This document shows positions 29,781-38,201 of a stretch of 64,000 nt of DNA, piece after piece (position 1 is the stretch's first letter; each line of letters opens with the position of its first letter). The notes below the pieces were generated by a model. It saw nothing but the letters and a program-made list of their open reading frames with translations, was not told where the DNA came from and searched no databases. A program made the position numbers and the translations under genes. The stretch is taken from NCBI GenBank assembly GCA_002733765.1, contig NVWU01000017.1:33535-97534 (forward strand), written 5' to 3'. The DNA comes from Colwellia sp. GTDB lineage: Bacteria > Pseudomonadota > Gammaproteobacteria > Enterobacterales > Alteromonadaceae.

Positions 29781-32700
29781 TTACTGTCCAATCGTTATTT
29801 TTGGCTGCCATTCTAACCAATCACTATCAACATCTTGATGCAAAGTAAAACGCTGATTTTTTTGCTCGCCATCGTTATGACTTGACTCTGGCGTAGCAAA
29901 AGCGACACCACCTGCAATGAGCGTTTCAATAGACTCTGAGTCGATATTAATACCAGAAAAAATACCTGCTTCAATATTTATACCACTGGTATTCCAAAAT
30001 TTACTGCCGCTATTTACCAAAGGTGCATAGCGCTTAGCAATATTAATAAACACATTCACGGTATCTGCCGTTGCTGATAAGTCGATACCTATCACTTTAC
30101 CCACCCTAATTTGTCGATATAACACTGGGTTTCCTACACGAATTGAACCTAAACGCTTCGTAACTAACTTTACATTCAACCCGTAAGGTAGTTGGATAAC
30201 TGTGGGTGCCATTGCCAATGCTTGAAACTCAATTTTTACCTCATTTGCTAGGTCCGCATCAGGAAGCAGAGCAATAAAAGCACCTTCAAGTAAATGTGTA
30301 ATATTTTTCGAACCTACTAAACCTATGGTCGGCTCTACTAGCCAAAACTGACTACCTTGTTTTGCATATTTGACCCCTACATCATTTAATAACACGAGGG
30401 CAGTAACACCAATTTTACCGTCATTAAACACTAACCGCTCTACTTTACCAATTTCTTGCTCTTGATAAACAACCTTAGTGTTTATTTTTAACCCCGTAAA
30501 GTCATCAAAATGTATACTAATAGATAAGCCCGCACGGTTAGCTTGCTCAAAATGCGAAAATAAATAAAAGCTCTCTAATTCTTTCACTGCAATATTTTCA
30601 GGTACATTAGCAGATGGGTTATAAAAACTAATACCACCACGCAAGATGGCATCAACAGACTCAGTTTTAACAACAAAATCACTAAAACTACCGTTTAGCG
30701 TGATACCACTTGCATTATAAAAACGTGTATTTGCCTGTATTAACGATTTATGTTCTTCATCAATTGTAATGTTAACGCGTACCCGATCAACATTTTTATC
30801 TAGGGTAACGTTATCCACTTGTCCTACGGTAATACCGCGATAACTCACACTACTACCCGGTGTTGCAACACTAGCACTCTCGCTTAACAAGCTTAATTGC
30901 AAACCAGTGGCACTCGCATGCTTTACTGGCGGTGACATTAATAAAAGAAAATCTGTTTTATCTTCGCTAGCTTCTGAATAAAGATTAAAAGTAATATAAC
31001 TCCCCCCTAACAAAGCATCGATGTCTGATGCTCCCGATAAGGAAAGGTTAGGCTTTGCTAACCAAAATTGAGTACTTTCACGTAAAATATATTGGTATTT
31101 TGGTAACAAACCTACATATAACTTATTGTTGTCACGTTGCATTTCCACTTTATGAATAGCACCAATTTCAACACCGCGGTATAAAATTCTAGTATTAACA
31201 CTAATATGCTCATTTATGGAAGTTGTTAAAGTAAAGCTCGTTCGCTGTTGTGCAATTTTTTTATTTGAAAACAAGTTAAACTTATCACCATTAGCAACCT
31301 CACCATCACTCACTTTTTGCGCTACGTTTATAAAAGAAATACCGCCGGTTAAAATGCTTTGCAGTGACTGTGCTTCAATATTAACACCTTGTAAATTAGC
31401 CTTGATTTTTAGTCCTGAATTATTATAAAAACGACTATTCGCTGAAACATAATCTTGGTATTCCTTTTCAATATGAATATGTATTAAATGCTGCTCAACA
31501 CCAATAGTTTCAACCGTTTGTACGCTACCTACCGCCTGCTGCTTGTAATAAACATGACTACCAACTTGTAAAGAATTACGATCATTGGCCTGTAAGACTA
31601 AATGCAAGCCTGGCTCAGTATACTTATAAGGTGGCTTAGCATTAAAGACAACAAATTTGTTTGTTGGCTGACCTTGTAAGGATGGGCGAATACTAATATA
31701 AGTACCGCTTAACAGCGTTTTAGCATTAGAAATACCTGTTAAATCAATATGTGGTGATACCAAGTAAAATTGAGACTGATCAGTTAAATAAGGCACCACC
31801 CTAGGATTTACTTTAGCTTTGGCTGTTATTTTTCTACTTTTCGGATCTATCTTACTAAAAGATTCTATCGTACCAATCGTTAAGCCTTGATATAAAATGG
31901 TGGCATTGTGATTAATGCCTGAGTTCCAATCTAATGTTAATTCAATTTCATAGCCCATTTCTGCCGATTGAAAGTCTGCATGTAACTGAAATGTTTGACC
32001 ATTTTTAGCTGGTGATAATTTGTCTTGATAACTCAACGTATCAACGGCAATACCGCCAGCAATCATAGACGCTAATGAATCGGTATTTACCTTTATTCCC
32101 GCCGATATTGAAGCCGTAACTTGCACACCACTCGTATTCCAAAATAATGAGTTGTCTTTCACTAAGTGAGCATATTCTGGTTCAATAAAAATATTAACCT
32201 TGATTGCTTGGTCTTCTTCGGTGTAATGATAACCAGTAACATAACCAATGGGAATTTGTTTGAAAGTGATCGGTGAATTTTCACTAATCGAGCCTAACAC
32301 GCTTGTTTGTAGCGTAAGGTGTAATCCCGGCGTAGACATATCGAGTTGCGGTGCTTCTTTTAGCGCAATAAAATGATCTTGGCTATCAGCATCATCGTCG
32401 GTATCTGGAATAATATGAATATAACTACCGGATAATAAAGTGTCTAGGCCTGAAACACCCTGCAAGGAGATATCCGCACTAACTAACCAAAATTGTGTGT
32501 TTTCAGTTAAATAATCACTAAATGCTTTCGATATTTCTACGTGGGCAATAACTGACTGTAAATCGTCAGACGGTACTACCTTATCCACCAAACCAGTAAC
32601 CAAGCCTTTATAACGAATTTCAGTTTTTTTTGGCACAATACCAGCACCATTTTCAAACTCAATGGTAATAAACGTACCTTGTTCAGACAGGGCTTTAATA

Positions 32701-32825
32701 CCTAACCAGCCACCAAAAATCAGCGCAATAAAAGGTACAAACCACACAATCGAAATACCTTGTCGTGGTACCACTTCAACTGAAATTTTTTCACTGTCAT
32801 TATTTAATGATTTATCAATCGTCAT
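29781..32825 (-). CDS. letB: LetB/YebT-type MCE tunnel protein with eight MCE domains
   Basis: LetB proteins form a stacked-ring tunnel for lipids across the periplasm. After a single membrane anchor (WFVPFIALIFGGWLGI, about residues 24-40), eight MCE repeats are visible. They open at, in order, GTFITIEFENG, GLHLTLQTSVLG, IELTLDWNSG, GLHLVLQAND, FTLTTSINEH, GLQLSLLSES, LSISIHFDDF and GLNVKLVTKR. Each is followed by an IGxV-like turn, most ending near a FW/FY segment. E. coli LetB has seven and PqiB three. The start was set at ATG 32825, with AGGA 6 bases upstream; the longer frame to 32897 lacks support. It overlaps the upstream letA half by 11 bases, so the three genes form one operon. Confidence 0.9.
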   Translation of the reverse strand: MTIDKSLNNDSEKISVEVVPRQGISIVWFVPFIALIFGGWLGIKALSEQGTFITIEFENGAGIVPKKTEIRYKGLVTGLVDKVVPSDDLQSVIAHVEISKAFSDYLTENTQFWLVSADISLQGVSGLDTLLSGSYIHIIPDTDDDADSQDHFIALKEAPQLDMSTPGLHLTLQTSVLGSISENSPITFKQIPIGYVTGYHYTEEDQAIKVNIFIEPEYAHLVKDNSLFWNTSGVQVTASISAGIKVNTDSLASMIAGGIAVDTLSYQDKLSPAKNGQTFQLHADFQSAEMGYEIELTLDWNSGINHNATILYQGLTIGTIESFSKIDPKSRKITAKAKVNPRVVPYLTDQSQFYLVSPHIDLTGISNAKTLLSGTYISIRPSLQGQPTNKFVVFNAKPPYKYTEPGLHLVLQANDRNSLQVGSHVYYKQQAVGSVQTVETIGVEQHLIHIHIEKEYQDYVSANSRFYNNSGLKIKANLQGVNIEAQSLQSILTGGISFINVAQKVSDGEVANGDKFNLFSNKKIAQQRTSFTLTTSINEHISVNTRILYRGVEIGAIHKVEMQRDNNKLYVGLLPKYQYILRESTQFWLAKPNLSLSGASDIDALLGGSYITFNLYSEASEDKTDFLLLMSPPVKHASATGLQLSLLSESASVATPGSSVSYRGITVGQVDNVTLDKNVDRVRVNITIDEEHKSLIQANTRFYNASGITLNGSFSDFVVKTESVDAILRGGISFYNPSANVPENIAVKELESFYLFSHFEQANRAGLSISIHFDDFTGLKINTKVVYQEQEIGKVERLVFNDGKIGVTALVLLNDVGVKYAKQGSQFWLVEPTIGLVGSKNITHLLEGAFIALLPDADLANEVKIEFQALAMAPTVIQLPYGLNVKLVTKRLGSIRVGNPVLYRQIRVGKVIGIDLSATADTVNVFINIAKRYAPLVNSGSKFWNTSGINIEAGIFSGINIDSESIETLIAGGVAFATPESSHNDGEQKNQRFTLHQDVDSDWLEWQPKITIGQ

Positions 32826-33471
32826 TTTCTTCCTTAGCGTTTTTACTACCCTGTTTTTTATCCCACAAAAGACGAGGGTCAAAACTATTTGCGGCAATCA
32901 TGGTAAAGATAACCGTCAAAGTAAAATAATTAATTGCTGGCCCTGCAGAAACTGAAGTGACAAAACCAAGTTCCACTACAGCGACAAGTAAGGCTACCAC
33001 AAAAACATCCAGCATAGACCACGGACCCAAAAATTCTAATGCATGATAAAATTTACTGTGCTTATCTGGTCGTAATCGCACCCCCGTATGTACTCTATAA
33101 ACCAGTAAAAATAAGCCAATAATTTTAATTAATGGCACAATAATGCTTGCAGTAAAAATAATGACTGCAATAGGATATAATCCATAATCAATAAACTCAC
33201 CGATACCAGAAAGTATCGTGTTAGGCTCGCCAATACCCATAGAATAAAGAATCATTATTGGATAAATATTTGCCGGAATAAAGGCGATTAAGGCGGCGAT
33301 ATTCCACGCTAATGTATATTGTAAACTATACGGTTTACGTGGGTAAAACATGCCACAACAGCGGCTACAGAGTATTCGTGCATTATTGTCAGCGCTCTGC
33401 TTCATGTCATTAAGCTTATGGCATTTTGGACAAAGTGCTAGACCACTTTCTTGGGCAGTCTTAATCGACAA
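32815..33471 (-). CDS. LetA/PqiA C-terminal half
   Basis: A PqiA-domain membrane protein. A CX2C…CX2C zinc-ribbon-like motif at the N-terminus (LCPKCHKL, LCSRCCGMF) is followed by four hydrophobic helices typical of PqiA/LetA. In E. coli LetA both PqiA modules are in one chain; here they are two genes. The start is uncertain: ATG 33498 has a poor ribosome binding site. TTG 33471 has GGAG 7 bases upstream and gives an 11-base overlap with the upstream gene, equal to that with letB, so it was preferred. It should work with the LetB tunnel in lipid movement. Confidence 0.8.
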   Translation of the reverse strand: MSIKTAQESGLALCPKCHKLNDMKQSADNNARILCSRCCGMFYPRKPYSLQYTLAWNIAALIAFIPANIYPIMILYSMGIGEPNTILSGIGEFIDYGLYPIAVIIFTASIIVPLIKIIGLFLLVYRVHTGVRLRPDKHSKFYHALEFLGPWSMLDVFVVALLVAVVELGFVTSVSAGPAINYFTLTVIFTMIAANSFDPRLLWDKKQGSKNAKEENDD

Positions 33472-34087
33472 ATTTATTCTCCAACTCTTGCCATACATAA
33501 TCTTGGTCTAACGCACTTGAAGCCATTGTTGAACAAATAAGCCAGAGAATAAATGCCAACAATCCCATATTGACTGAAAGCTCAGTATCATCAAGCAGTT
33601 TATACATAGAAACAACAATGCCTAACATAAAAACATTTAACATAGCCCAGTTGTCTAAATGATGATATGCACGAAAAAAATGCAATAGTGACGGTTTTAA
33701 TCGATTAAATTTGAAGCTATAGGTAATATAAAAGGCACCTAACAAACGAACAACAGGTACTGCCAAAGTAAATAAAAAAACTAAGGTGGCTATCATAAAA
33801 AAGCCATTATCAATAAGTGCCAAAATACAATCCAATAATGAGGCATGATGATATTGCCCCACAAGTGTTACCCCCATAATAGGTAATAATATCGCAGGGA
33901 CTGATAGCATAATTCCGGCAAGCGACCAATAAAAGCTCCGTTCTATTGAGTCCACTTTGCGCTCAGCCAAAATGCTACCACAACGAGTACATTTTGCACT
34001 TTCCCCTAGTTTTAGTACGGGTGTGTCATACAATGCATCGCACTGCTGACAAGCAATTAACTGTTTAGTATTTTTTATTTTAGTCAA
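33461..34087 (-). CDS. LetA/PqiA N-terminal half
   Basis: A 208-residue inner-membrane protein with one PqiA domain: zinc-ribbon-like cysteines near the N-terminus (ACQQCD, KCTRCGS) and four membrane helices (about residues 50-75, 95-120, 140-170 and 175-195). It is the first gene of the letA-letA-letB operon. Its 11- to 38-base overlap with the next gene, depending on that start, indicates coupled translation and a 1:1 complex equivalent to one two-domain LetA. Confidence 0.85.
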   Translation of the reverse strand: MTKIKNTKQLIACQQCDALYDTPVLKLGESAKCTRCGSILAERKVDSIERSFYWSLAGIMLSVPAILLPIMGVTLVGQYHHASLLDCILALIDNGFFMIATLVFLFTLAVPVVRLLGAFYITYSFKFNRLKPSLLHFFRAYHHLDNWAMLNVFMLGIVVSMYKLLDDTELSVNMGLLAFILWLICSTMASSALDQDYVWQELENKFVD

Positions 34088-34283
34088 ATCATTCTAACTT
34101 TTTCATAATTTAAGCTACTAATATTCGAGGAAACATCCACATTGTCATTCAACGTACAGGATTTCAGTGGGAATTAAAATGACTTTAGGCAAGGAAGAGT
34201 TTAAATATAGTCATGATATACTTTGATTATTTAACGCCTATAAAGTGATTTAACTCTATCAAAGAAGCGCTTGGCTATAAACT

Positions 34284-34316
34284 AAAAAAGCAGCGATAAA
34301 CGCTGCTTTTTATAAA
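34284..34316 (-). terminator. Rho-independent terminator of the cytochrome gene
   Basis: The hairpin AAAAAGCAGCG-ATAAA-CGCTGCTTTTT lies about 30 bases beyond the cytochrome stop on the minus strand. The minus strand continues with a T-run after the stem. It is nearly symmetrical, so it may also stop plus-strand transcripts. Confidence 0.8.
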
Positions 34317-34340
34317 AATAACATAATAACTGTATCGATG

Positions 34341-35291
34341 CTATTTAAGCGATGACATATAGTTAACTAACTCATCAATATCACTATCAGATAATTTAAT
34401 AGCAATATTACGCATCATATTATTACGATCATTACCTCGGCTACCGTCGCGGAAACTAGCGATTTGCTTTTTCAAGTAAGCAGCATTTTGGCCAGCAAGC
34501 GCAGGGAACCCAGCTTGAGCCATACCTTTGCCTTTGACACCGTGACAAGCAACACAAGCAGTAATACCTTTATTTACATCGCCACCAAAATATAATTTGT
34601 GACCAATGTCGCTACCTTCAGCTTGACCCGCTGTTGGTGTTTGCACGGCAAAATATGTCGCTAAGTCATTCATATCTTCTTCAGACAAAGCGGCAGCCAT
34701 ACCAGCCATAACAGGATCTACACGATTTCCTGATTTAAAATCAGCTAATTGCTTAGCAAGATAGCTAGCACTTTGGCCTGCTAGTTTAGGGTATATTGCG
34801 ATAGGGCTGTTGCCATCAGCACCATGACAAGATGCACACATTGCTGATTTTCCTTGGCCGGCTTTAACATCACCCTCATATATTGCTTTGGCTCCCGTTG
34901 AAGTAACAATAGCGGCACTATCTACTGAAGCAGTTGCTGTTGTAGTTGCTGAACTATCATCACTCACTGTAGCTTTTTTACTAACACGCTTTTGACTTGA
35001 GAAGTAAGCCGCCAAATCAGCCATATCTTGTTCAGATAAATTTGCTGCCATTGGCGCCATCATCATGTCAGTACGAGCTCCTGATTTAAAATCAGCTAGC
35101 TGTTTAGCGATATAGGCAGCATGTTGACCGGCAAGATCAGGGTAAGTAGGATTAGGATTAAGACCTGTTGCACCATGGCATGCACCACACACAGCTGCTT
35201 TAGCCTTACCTGCATCGACATTTCCTTCTACTGCACTTGCTGTATTAATAGCGCCCACTGTTAACAATAGTGAAAAGATAATTTTTTTCAT
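34341..35291 (-). CDS. Triheme c-type cytochrome, cytochrome c4-like
   Basis: A secreted cytochrome of 316 residues: signal peptide to about Ala20, then three class-I haem domains with CXXCH at Cys35/Cys38/His39, Cys152/Cys155/His156 and Cys246/Cys249/His250. Each domain has the YPxLAGQxAxY and KQLADFKSG segments and a distal Met region (MMMAPMAANL, PVMAGMAAAL, NNMMRNIAIKL) typical of c4. Cytochrome c4 normally has two haems. A Ser/Thr/Ala-rich linker (about residues 103-132) joins domains 1 and 2, suggesting an extra domain added to a diheme unit. It should carry electrons from the bc1 complex to terminal oxidases. It is divergent from engB. Confidence 0.88.
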   Translation of the reverse strand: MKKIIFSLLLTVGAINTASAVEGNVDAGKAKAAVCGACHGATGLNPNPTYPDLAGQHAAYIAKQLADFKSGARTDMMMAPMAANLSEQDMADLAAYFSSQKRVSKKATVSDDSSATTTATASVDSAAIVTSTGAKAIYEGDVKAGQGKSAMCASCHGADGNSPIAIYPKLAGQSASYLAKQLADFKSGNRVDPVMAGMAAALSEEDMNDLATYFAVQTPTAGQAEGSDIGHKLYFGGDVNKGITACVACHGVKGKGMAQAGFPALAGQNAAYLKKQIASFRDGSRGNDRNNMMRNIAIKLSDSDIDELVNYMSSLK

Positions 35292-35485
35292 TGAGTTGCT
35301 CTCTGCTTGTCAAAAACTAAATAAATAAAAAGTGATGGCATTTTACACTAATATGTACATTGTGTAACAACATCTAAGAAAAAATCACTGAAAAACATAG
35401 TATTTTATCCTTTTATTTATTTTTTTCATAAAAAAGGAACAGAAAACGTTATAATACGCTTTTACTTTTTCAACGAGTTAAGCCC

Positions 35486-36106
35486 TTGTCTTCTACAACA
35501 ATACATTTAAGCAAAGCGACCTTCACCATTAGTGCGCCGGATATTAGCAAACTACCAGAAGACAGTGGTATTGAAGTTGCCTTTGCTGGTCGTTCCAATG
35601 CGGGTAAATCAAGCGCATTAAATACCTTAACCAACCAAAGAGGCTTGGCTCGTACCAGTAAAACTCCCGGTCGTACTCAACTGATTAATGTCTTTGAAAT
35701 AGGTGATAATAAACGCCTGATTGATTTACCCGGTTACGGTTTTGCCAAAGTACCACTAGAAATGAAAAAAAAATGGCAAAAGGCCTTAGGTGAATACTTA
35801 GAAAAGCGCCAAAGTTTAAAAGGCTTAGTCGTACTGATGGACATCAGACACCCACTAAAAGATTTAGACATGGATTTAATTGAATGGGCGGTTGATGGCG
35901 ACCTTCCCGTATTAGCCTTACTGACTAAGTGCGATAAATTATCTCAAGGTAAGCGAAGCACAGAGGTACTAAAAGTTAAAAAAGTATTAGACGCTCTTAA
36001 TGGTGATATCAAGGTACAAGCTTTTTCTTCACTTAAACGTACTGGCTCAGAACAAGCAGATAAGGTTATTTGTGATTGGTTCACAGAAGAGCCAGAAAGC
36101 GAATAA
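35486..36106 (+). CDS. engB: Ribosome-biogenesis GTPase EngB (YihA/YsxC)
   Basis: An essential small GTPase that assists large-subunit assembly. At 206 residues it matches EngB. G1 is [10 protein letters not shown]2 region [11 protein letters not shown]3 DLPGYG and G4 TKCDK. The start is TTG 35486 (reads [13 protein letters not shown]), aligned with family N-termini. It is monocistronic. Directly downstream lie a 7-base tandem repeat and a convergent candidate small RNA. Confidence 0.93.
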   Translation: MSSTTIHLSKATFTISAPDISKLPEDSGIEVAFAGRSNAGKSSALNTLTNQRGLARTSKTPGRTQLINVFEIGDNKRLIDLPGYGFAKVPLEMKKKWQKALGEYLEKRQSLKGLVVLMDIRHPLKDLDMDLIEWAVDGDLPVLALLTKCDKLSQGKRSTEVLKVKKVLDALNGDIKVQAFSSLKRTGSEQADKVICDWFTEEPESE

Positions 36107-36110
36107 TCAC

Positions 36111-36165
36111 TTTTGAGTTTTGAGTTTTGAGTTTTGAGTTTTGAGTTTTGAGTTTTGAGTTTTGA
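36111..36165 (+). repeat. Heptanucleotide tandem repeat (TTTTGAG)x7.8
   Basis: Seven perfect TTTTGAG units run from 36111 to 36159, then a partial eighth. The array begins only a few bases after the engB stop codon. Such arrays mutate by slippage; no effect on a gene is evident. Confidence 0.95.
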
Positions 36166-36221
36166 AATGTATTTTAAGTAATTTTCACAACTAAATACTT
36201 TTTACTCTCTACTCAAAAAAA

Positions 36222-36358
36222 TGCAAAAAAAAAGCCGATGGTGTCTTTAATTAAAAGTTCATCGGCTGATAAGCTATGGGGAAAGCTATAATCAAAATTA
36301 TTACAATAAGTGTTCGCTTAGGAACAAGGTAATTATAGAGTAACTACTCTATAGATGT
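36222..36358 (-). ncRNA. Candidate small RNA convergent with engB
   Basis: On the minus strand a Rho-independent terminator is clear: AGCCGATG pairs with CATCGGCT (arms at 36260-36267 and 36233-36240), then nine T. No gene precedes it for about 500 bases, but a perfect FNR-type box lies about 130 bases upstream. A transcript from about 36358 to 36222 would be roughly 135 nt and holds further hairpins, including TGTTC/GAACA near 36320. In E. coli the small RNA gene spf (Spot 42) lies in the same place, convergent with engB, but no clear sequence match to Spot 42 was found. FnrS is an alternative comparison because of the FNR box. Confidence 0.5.
36225..36267 (-). terminator. Rho-independent terminator of the candidate small RNA
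   Basis: An 8-bp stem with a 19-base loop is followed on the minus strand by nine T. On the plus strand the hairpin has only an A-run before it, so it terminates minus-strand transcription only. Confidence 0.75.
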
Positions 36359-36390
36359 AAAGCATTAATAGTATAAATACTCTATTTATT

Positions 36391-36404
36391 TTGATTTAGA
36401 TCAA
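36391..36404 (-). promoter_or_regulatory. Perfect FNR-type box upstream of the candidate small RNA
   Basis: TTGAT-TTAG-ATCAA matches the FNR consensus exactly and is also close to a CRP site (flanking T and A extend it to TTTGAT…ATCAAA). Minus-strand -10 candidates (TATACT, TATTAA) are centred 25-30 bases downstream, a little close for class II activation, so repression or CRP binding, as at E. coli spf, is also possible. A 20-bp palindrome, TATAGAGTA-AC-TACTCTATA (36334-36353), covers the expected start. Confidence 0.5.
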
Positions 36405-36781
36405 ATTTCTTTAATGTTATGTGAGTTGATAAGGACGATATGCGCGGAATACATCGAGGTCAGAAGTAATAACTTCATTAAAAGACCGTATATATGACAG
36501 CAGTCCTGTCCCTGTTATCAATAAGTTCATGCCTTGCAATACGGGAGGAGACCATATATGAGGTTACATAATTAGTGTTAGCCAATACTTGCAGAAAAAA
36601 TAATTAAAATAAGGTCGAATACAACGAATATGGATGGGGAATAATATTATTTATTTTGTTTATTGGGTGAAGGCACTTTTAAGACAATATGATGTACTTG
36701 AAGAAACGGCGTTACAATGAAAAGTATATCAACTTTAAAAATAATTTAGAGCACAGTCAACATTAAAAATGTATGACCGTT
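36405..36781. other. Intergenic region without recognised genes
   Basis: About 375 AT-rich bases between the FNR-type box and the next small gene. Only very short frames are present, and no RNA gene or repeat was recognised. Confidence 0.4.
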
Positions 36782-37036
36782 TTAACTTCTAATTTTAATA
36801 TCTGGTGAGGTGTCTATTTCACCGTCATTCGAAATAGTGGCAGCGATACCATTACATAATAGTATAGCTAAACTACCAGTATTGCTATTTCGAATATAGT
36901 TAAGGTCATAACCAAACTGAGCTAAGCTACTGGCGGCAAATTTTTGCGCTAATGAAAGCTTACCCCACAAAGTCTCTGCTGCTGCACTTCGTTGTCGTCT
37001 TTCTAATAAAACTTCTCTTTGAGCCATTGCCTGCAC
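36782..37036 (-). CDS. Conserved-looking 84-residue protein of unknown function
   Basis: The product starts at GTG 37036, with AGGA 7 bases upstream; ATG 37027 is the alternative and removes three residues. The first 25 residues are basic and helical (REVLLERRQRSAAAETLW), the middle is WGKLSLAQKFAASSLAQFGYDLNYIRN, then a more hydrophobic segment and an acidic tail (NDGEIDTSPD). No family was recognised. The good ribosome binding site and protein-like composition support it as a gene. It has no signal peptide. Confidence 0.6.
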   Translation of the reverse strand: MQAMAQREVLLERRQRSAAAETLWGKLSLAQKFAASSLAQFGYDLNYIRNSNTGSLAILLCNGIAATISNDGEIDTSPDIKIRS

Positions 37037-37255
37037 ACTGAATTCCTAAAATGTAAATACTAAAAAGCCACTAAAAGCTTAAAATTTAAATAGATATTTT
37101 GATAAAATATCTTATTTTTCTCTTTGCATCAACAATTATATAGCTAATAATCCTGTTATTATCACTGATGATAGCTCATTATCATCTGTTTCTTTAATAA
37201 ATGATTAATCCGCTTGATATAATATACAAATCAACAGTAGAACTGGAAATAAACT

Positions 37256-38113
37256 ATGAGCATTGTGTTAGATGAGTTATTGGCTTTATTAAAATTAGAA
37301 ACCATCGAAAAAGGTATTTATCGGGGACAAAGTCAAGATTTGGGCTTCAGAGCCTTATTTGGTGGTCAAGTAATGGGACAAGCATTATCAGCAGCCCAAG
37401 AAACTGTTAGTACAGATCGTTATGTACATTCACTTCATTCTTATTTTTTGCGTGCTGGGGATGCATCCAAGCCTGTAGTTTATGAAGTAGAAAACATTCG
37501 TAATGGCGCTAGTTTTAGTACTCGTAGAATAAAAGCAATACAAAATGGCCAAGCTATATTTTACATGACAGTCTCTTTTCAGTGTCCCGAAGAAGGTTAT
37601 AATCATCAAGATGTCATGCCAACCGTACCCAACCCTGATGATGTTCCTTCATACAGTGATTTTCTTTCAACGTATAAAGATGCATTACCGAGAGGCATGC
37701 GTGAAAAGTTTTTAGCTGAAAAGCCTATCGAAATTCGCCCTATTCAACAATATAATTGGATCAAGCCAGAAAAAACTGATTCTAACTACCAAATTTGGTT
37801 AAAGACTAATGGTAATTTACCTGATGACTTGCGTATTCATAGTTGTATGCTTGCTTATGCATCAGATTTTCATTTTTTACCTACGGCATTATTACCGCAC
37901 GGAGCTAGTCACTTACAGCCAAACTTTCAAATTGCTACCGTTGATCATGCTATGTGGTTTCATCGTCCATTTCGCTTTGATGATTGGCTATTATATTGTA
38001 TGGACAGTCCATCTGCGAGCAATGGACGAGGTTTAGTTCGAGGACAAATATTTAGTCGTCAGGGTGAGTTAGTCGCATCAACTATGCAAGAAGGTGTCAT
38101 TAGACAAAGATAA
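37256..38113 (+). CDS. tesB: Acyl-CoA thioesterase II TesB
   Basis: A double-hotdog thioesterase of 285 residues that hydrolyses medium and long acyl-CoA. Family blocks are present: RGQSQDLGFRALFGGQVMGQAL, VHSLHSYFLRAGD, the catalytic aspartate region TVDHAMWFHRPF, SPSASNGRGLVRG and STMQEGVIR. It is cytoplasmic and monocistronic. Confidence 0.95.
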   Translation: MSIVLDELLALLKLETIEKGIYRGQSQDLGFRALFGGQVMGQALSAAQETVSTDRYVHSLHSYFLRAGDASKPVVYEVENIRNGASFSTRRIKAIQNGQAIFYMTVSFQCPEEGYNHQDVMPTVPNPDDVPSYSDFLSTYKDALPRGMREKFLAEKPIEIRPIQQYNWIKPEKTDSNYQIWLKTNGNLPDDLRIHSCMLAYASDFHFLPTALLPHGASHLQPNFQIATVDHAMWFHRPFRFDDWLLYCMDSPSASNGRGLVRGQIFSRQGELVASTMQEGVIRQR

Positions 38114-38201
38114 TCAGTTGCGAGTAATAAACGTTGACTGTCAGACCAAACGAGCAATACCACAGTTCGTTATCAGTGATAAAGCTGTAGGGGCGTAACA
38201 C

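Noticed and set aside
36111..36165. CRISPR-like array
   Set aside because: The 7-base units have no spacers and there are no cas genes; it is a simple tandem repeat.
36222..36358. Assignment of the candidate RNA as Spot 42
   Set aside because: Only the position next to engB agrees; the sequence does not visibly match E. coli Spot 42.
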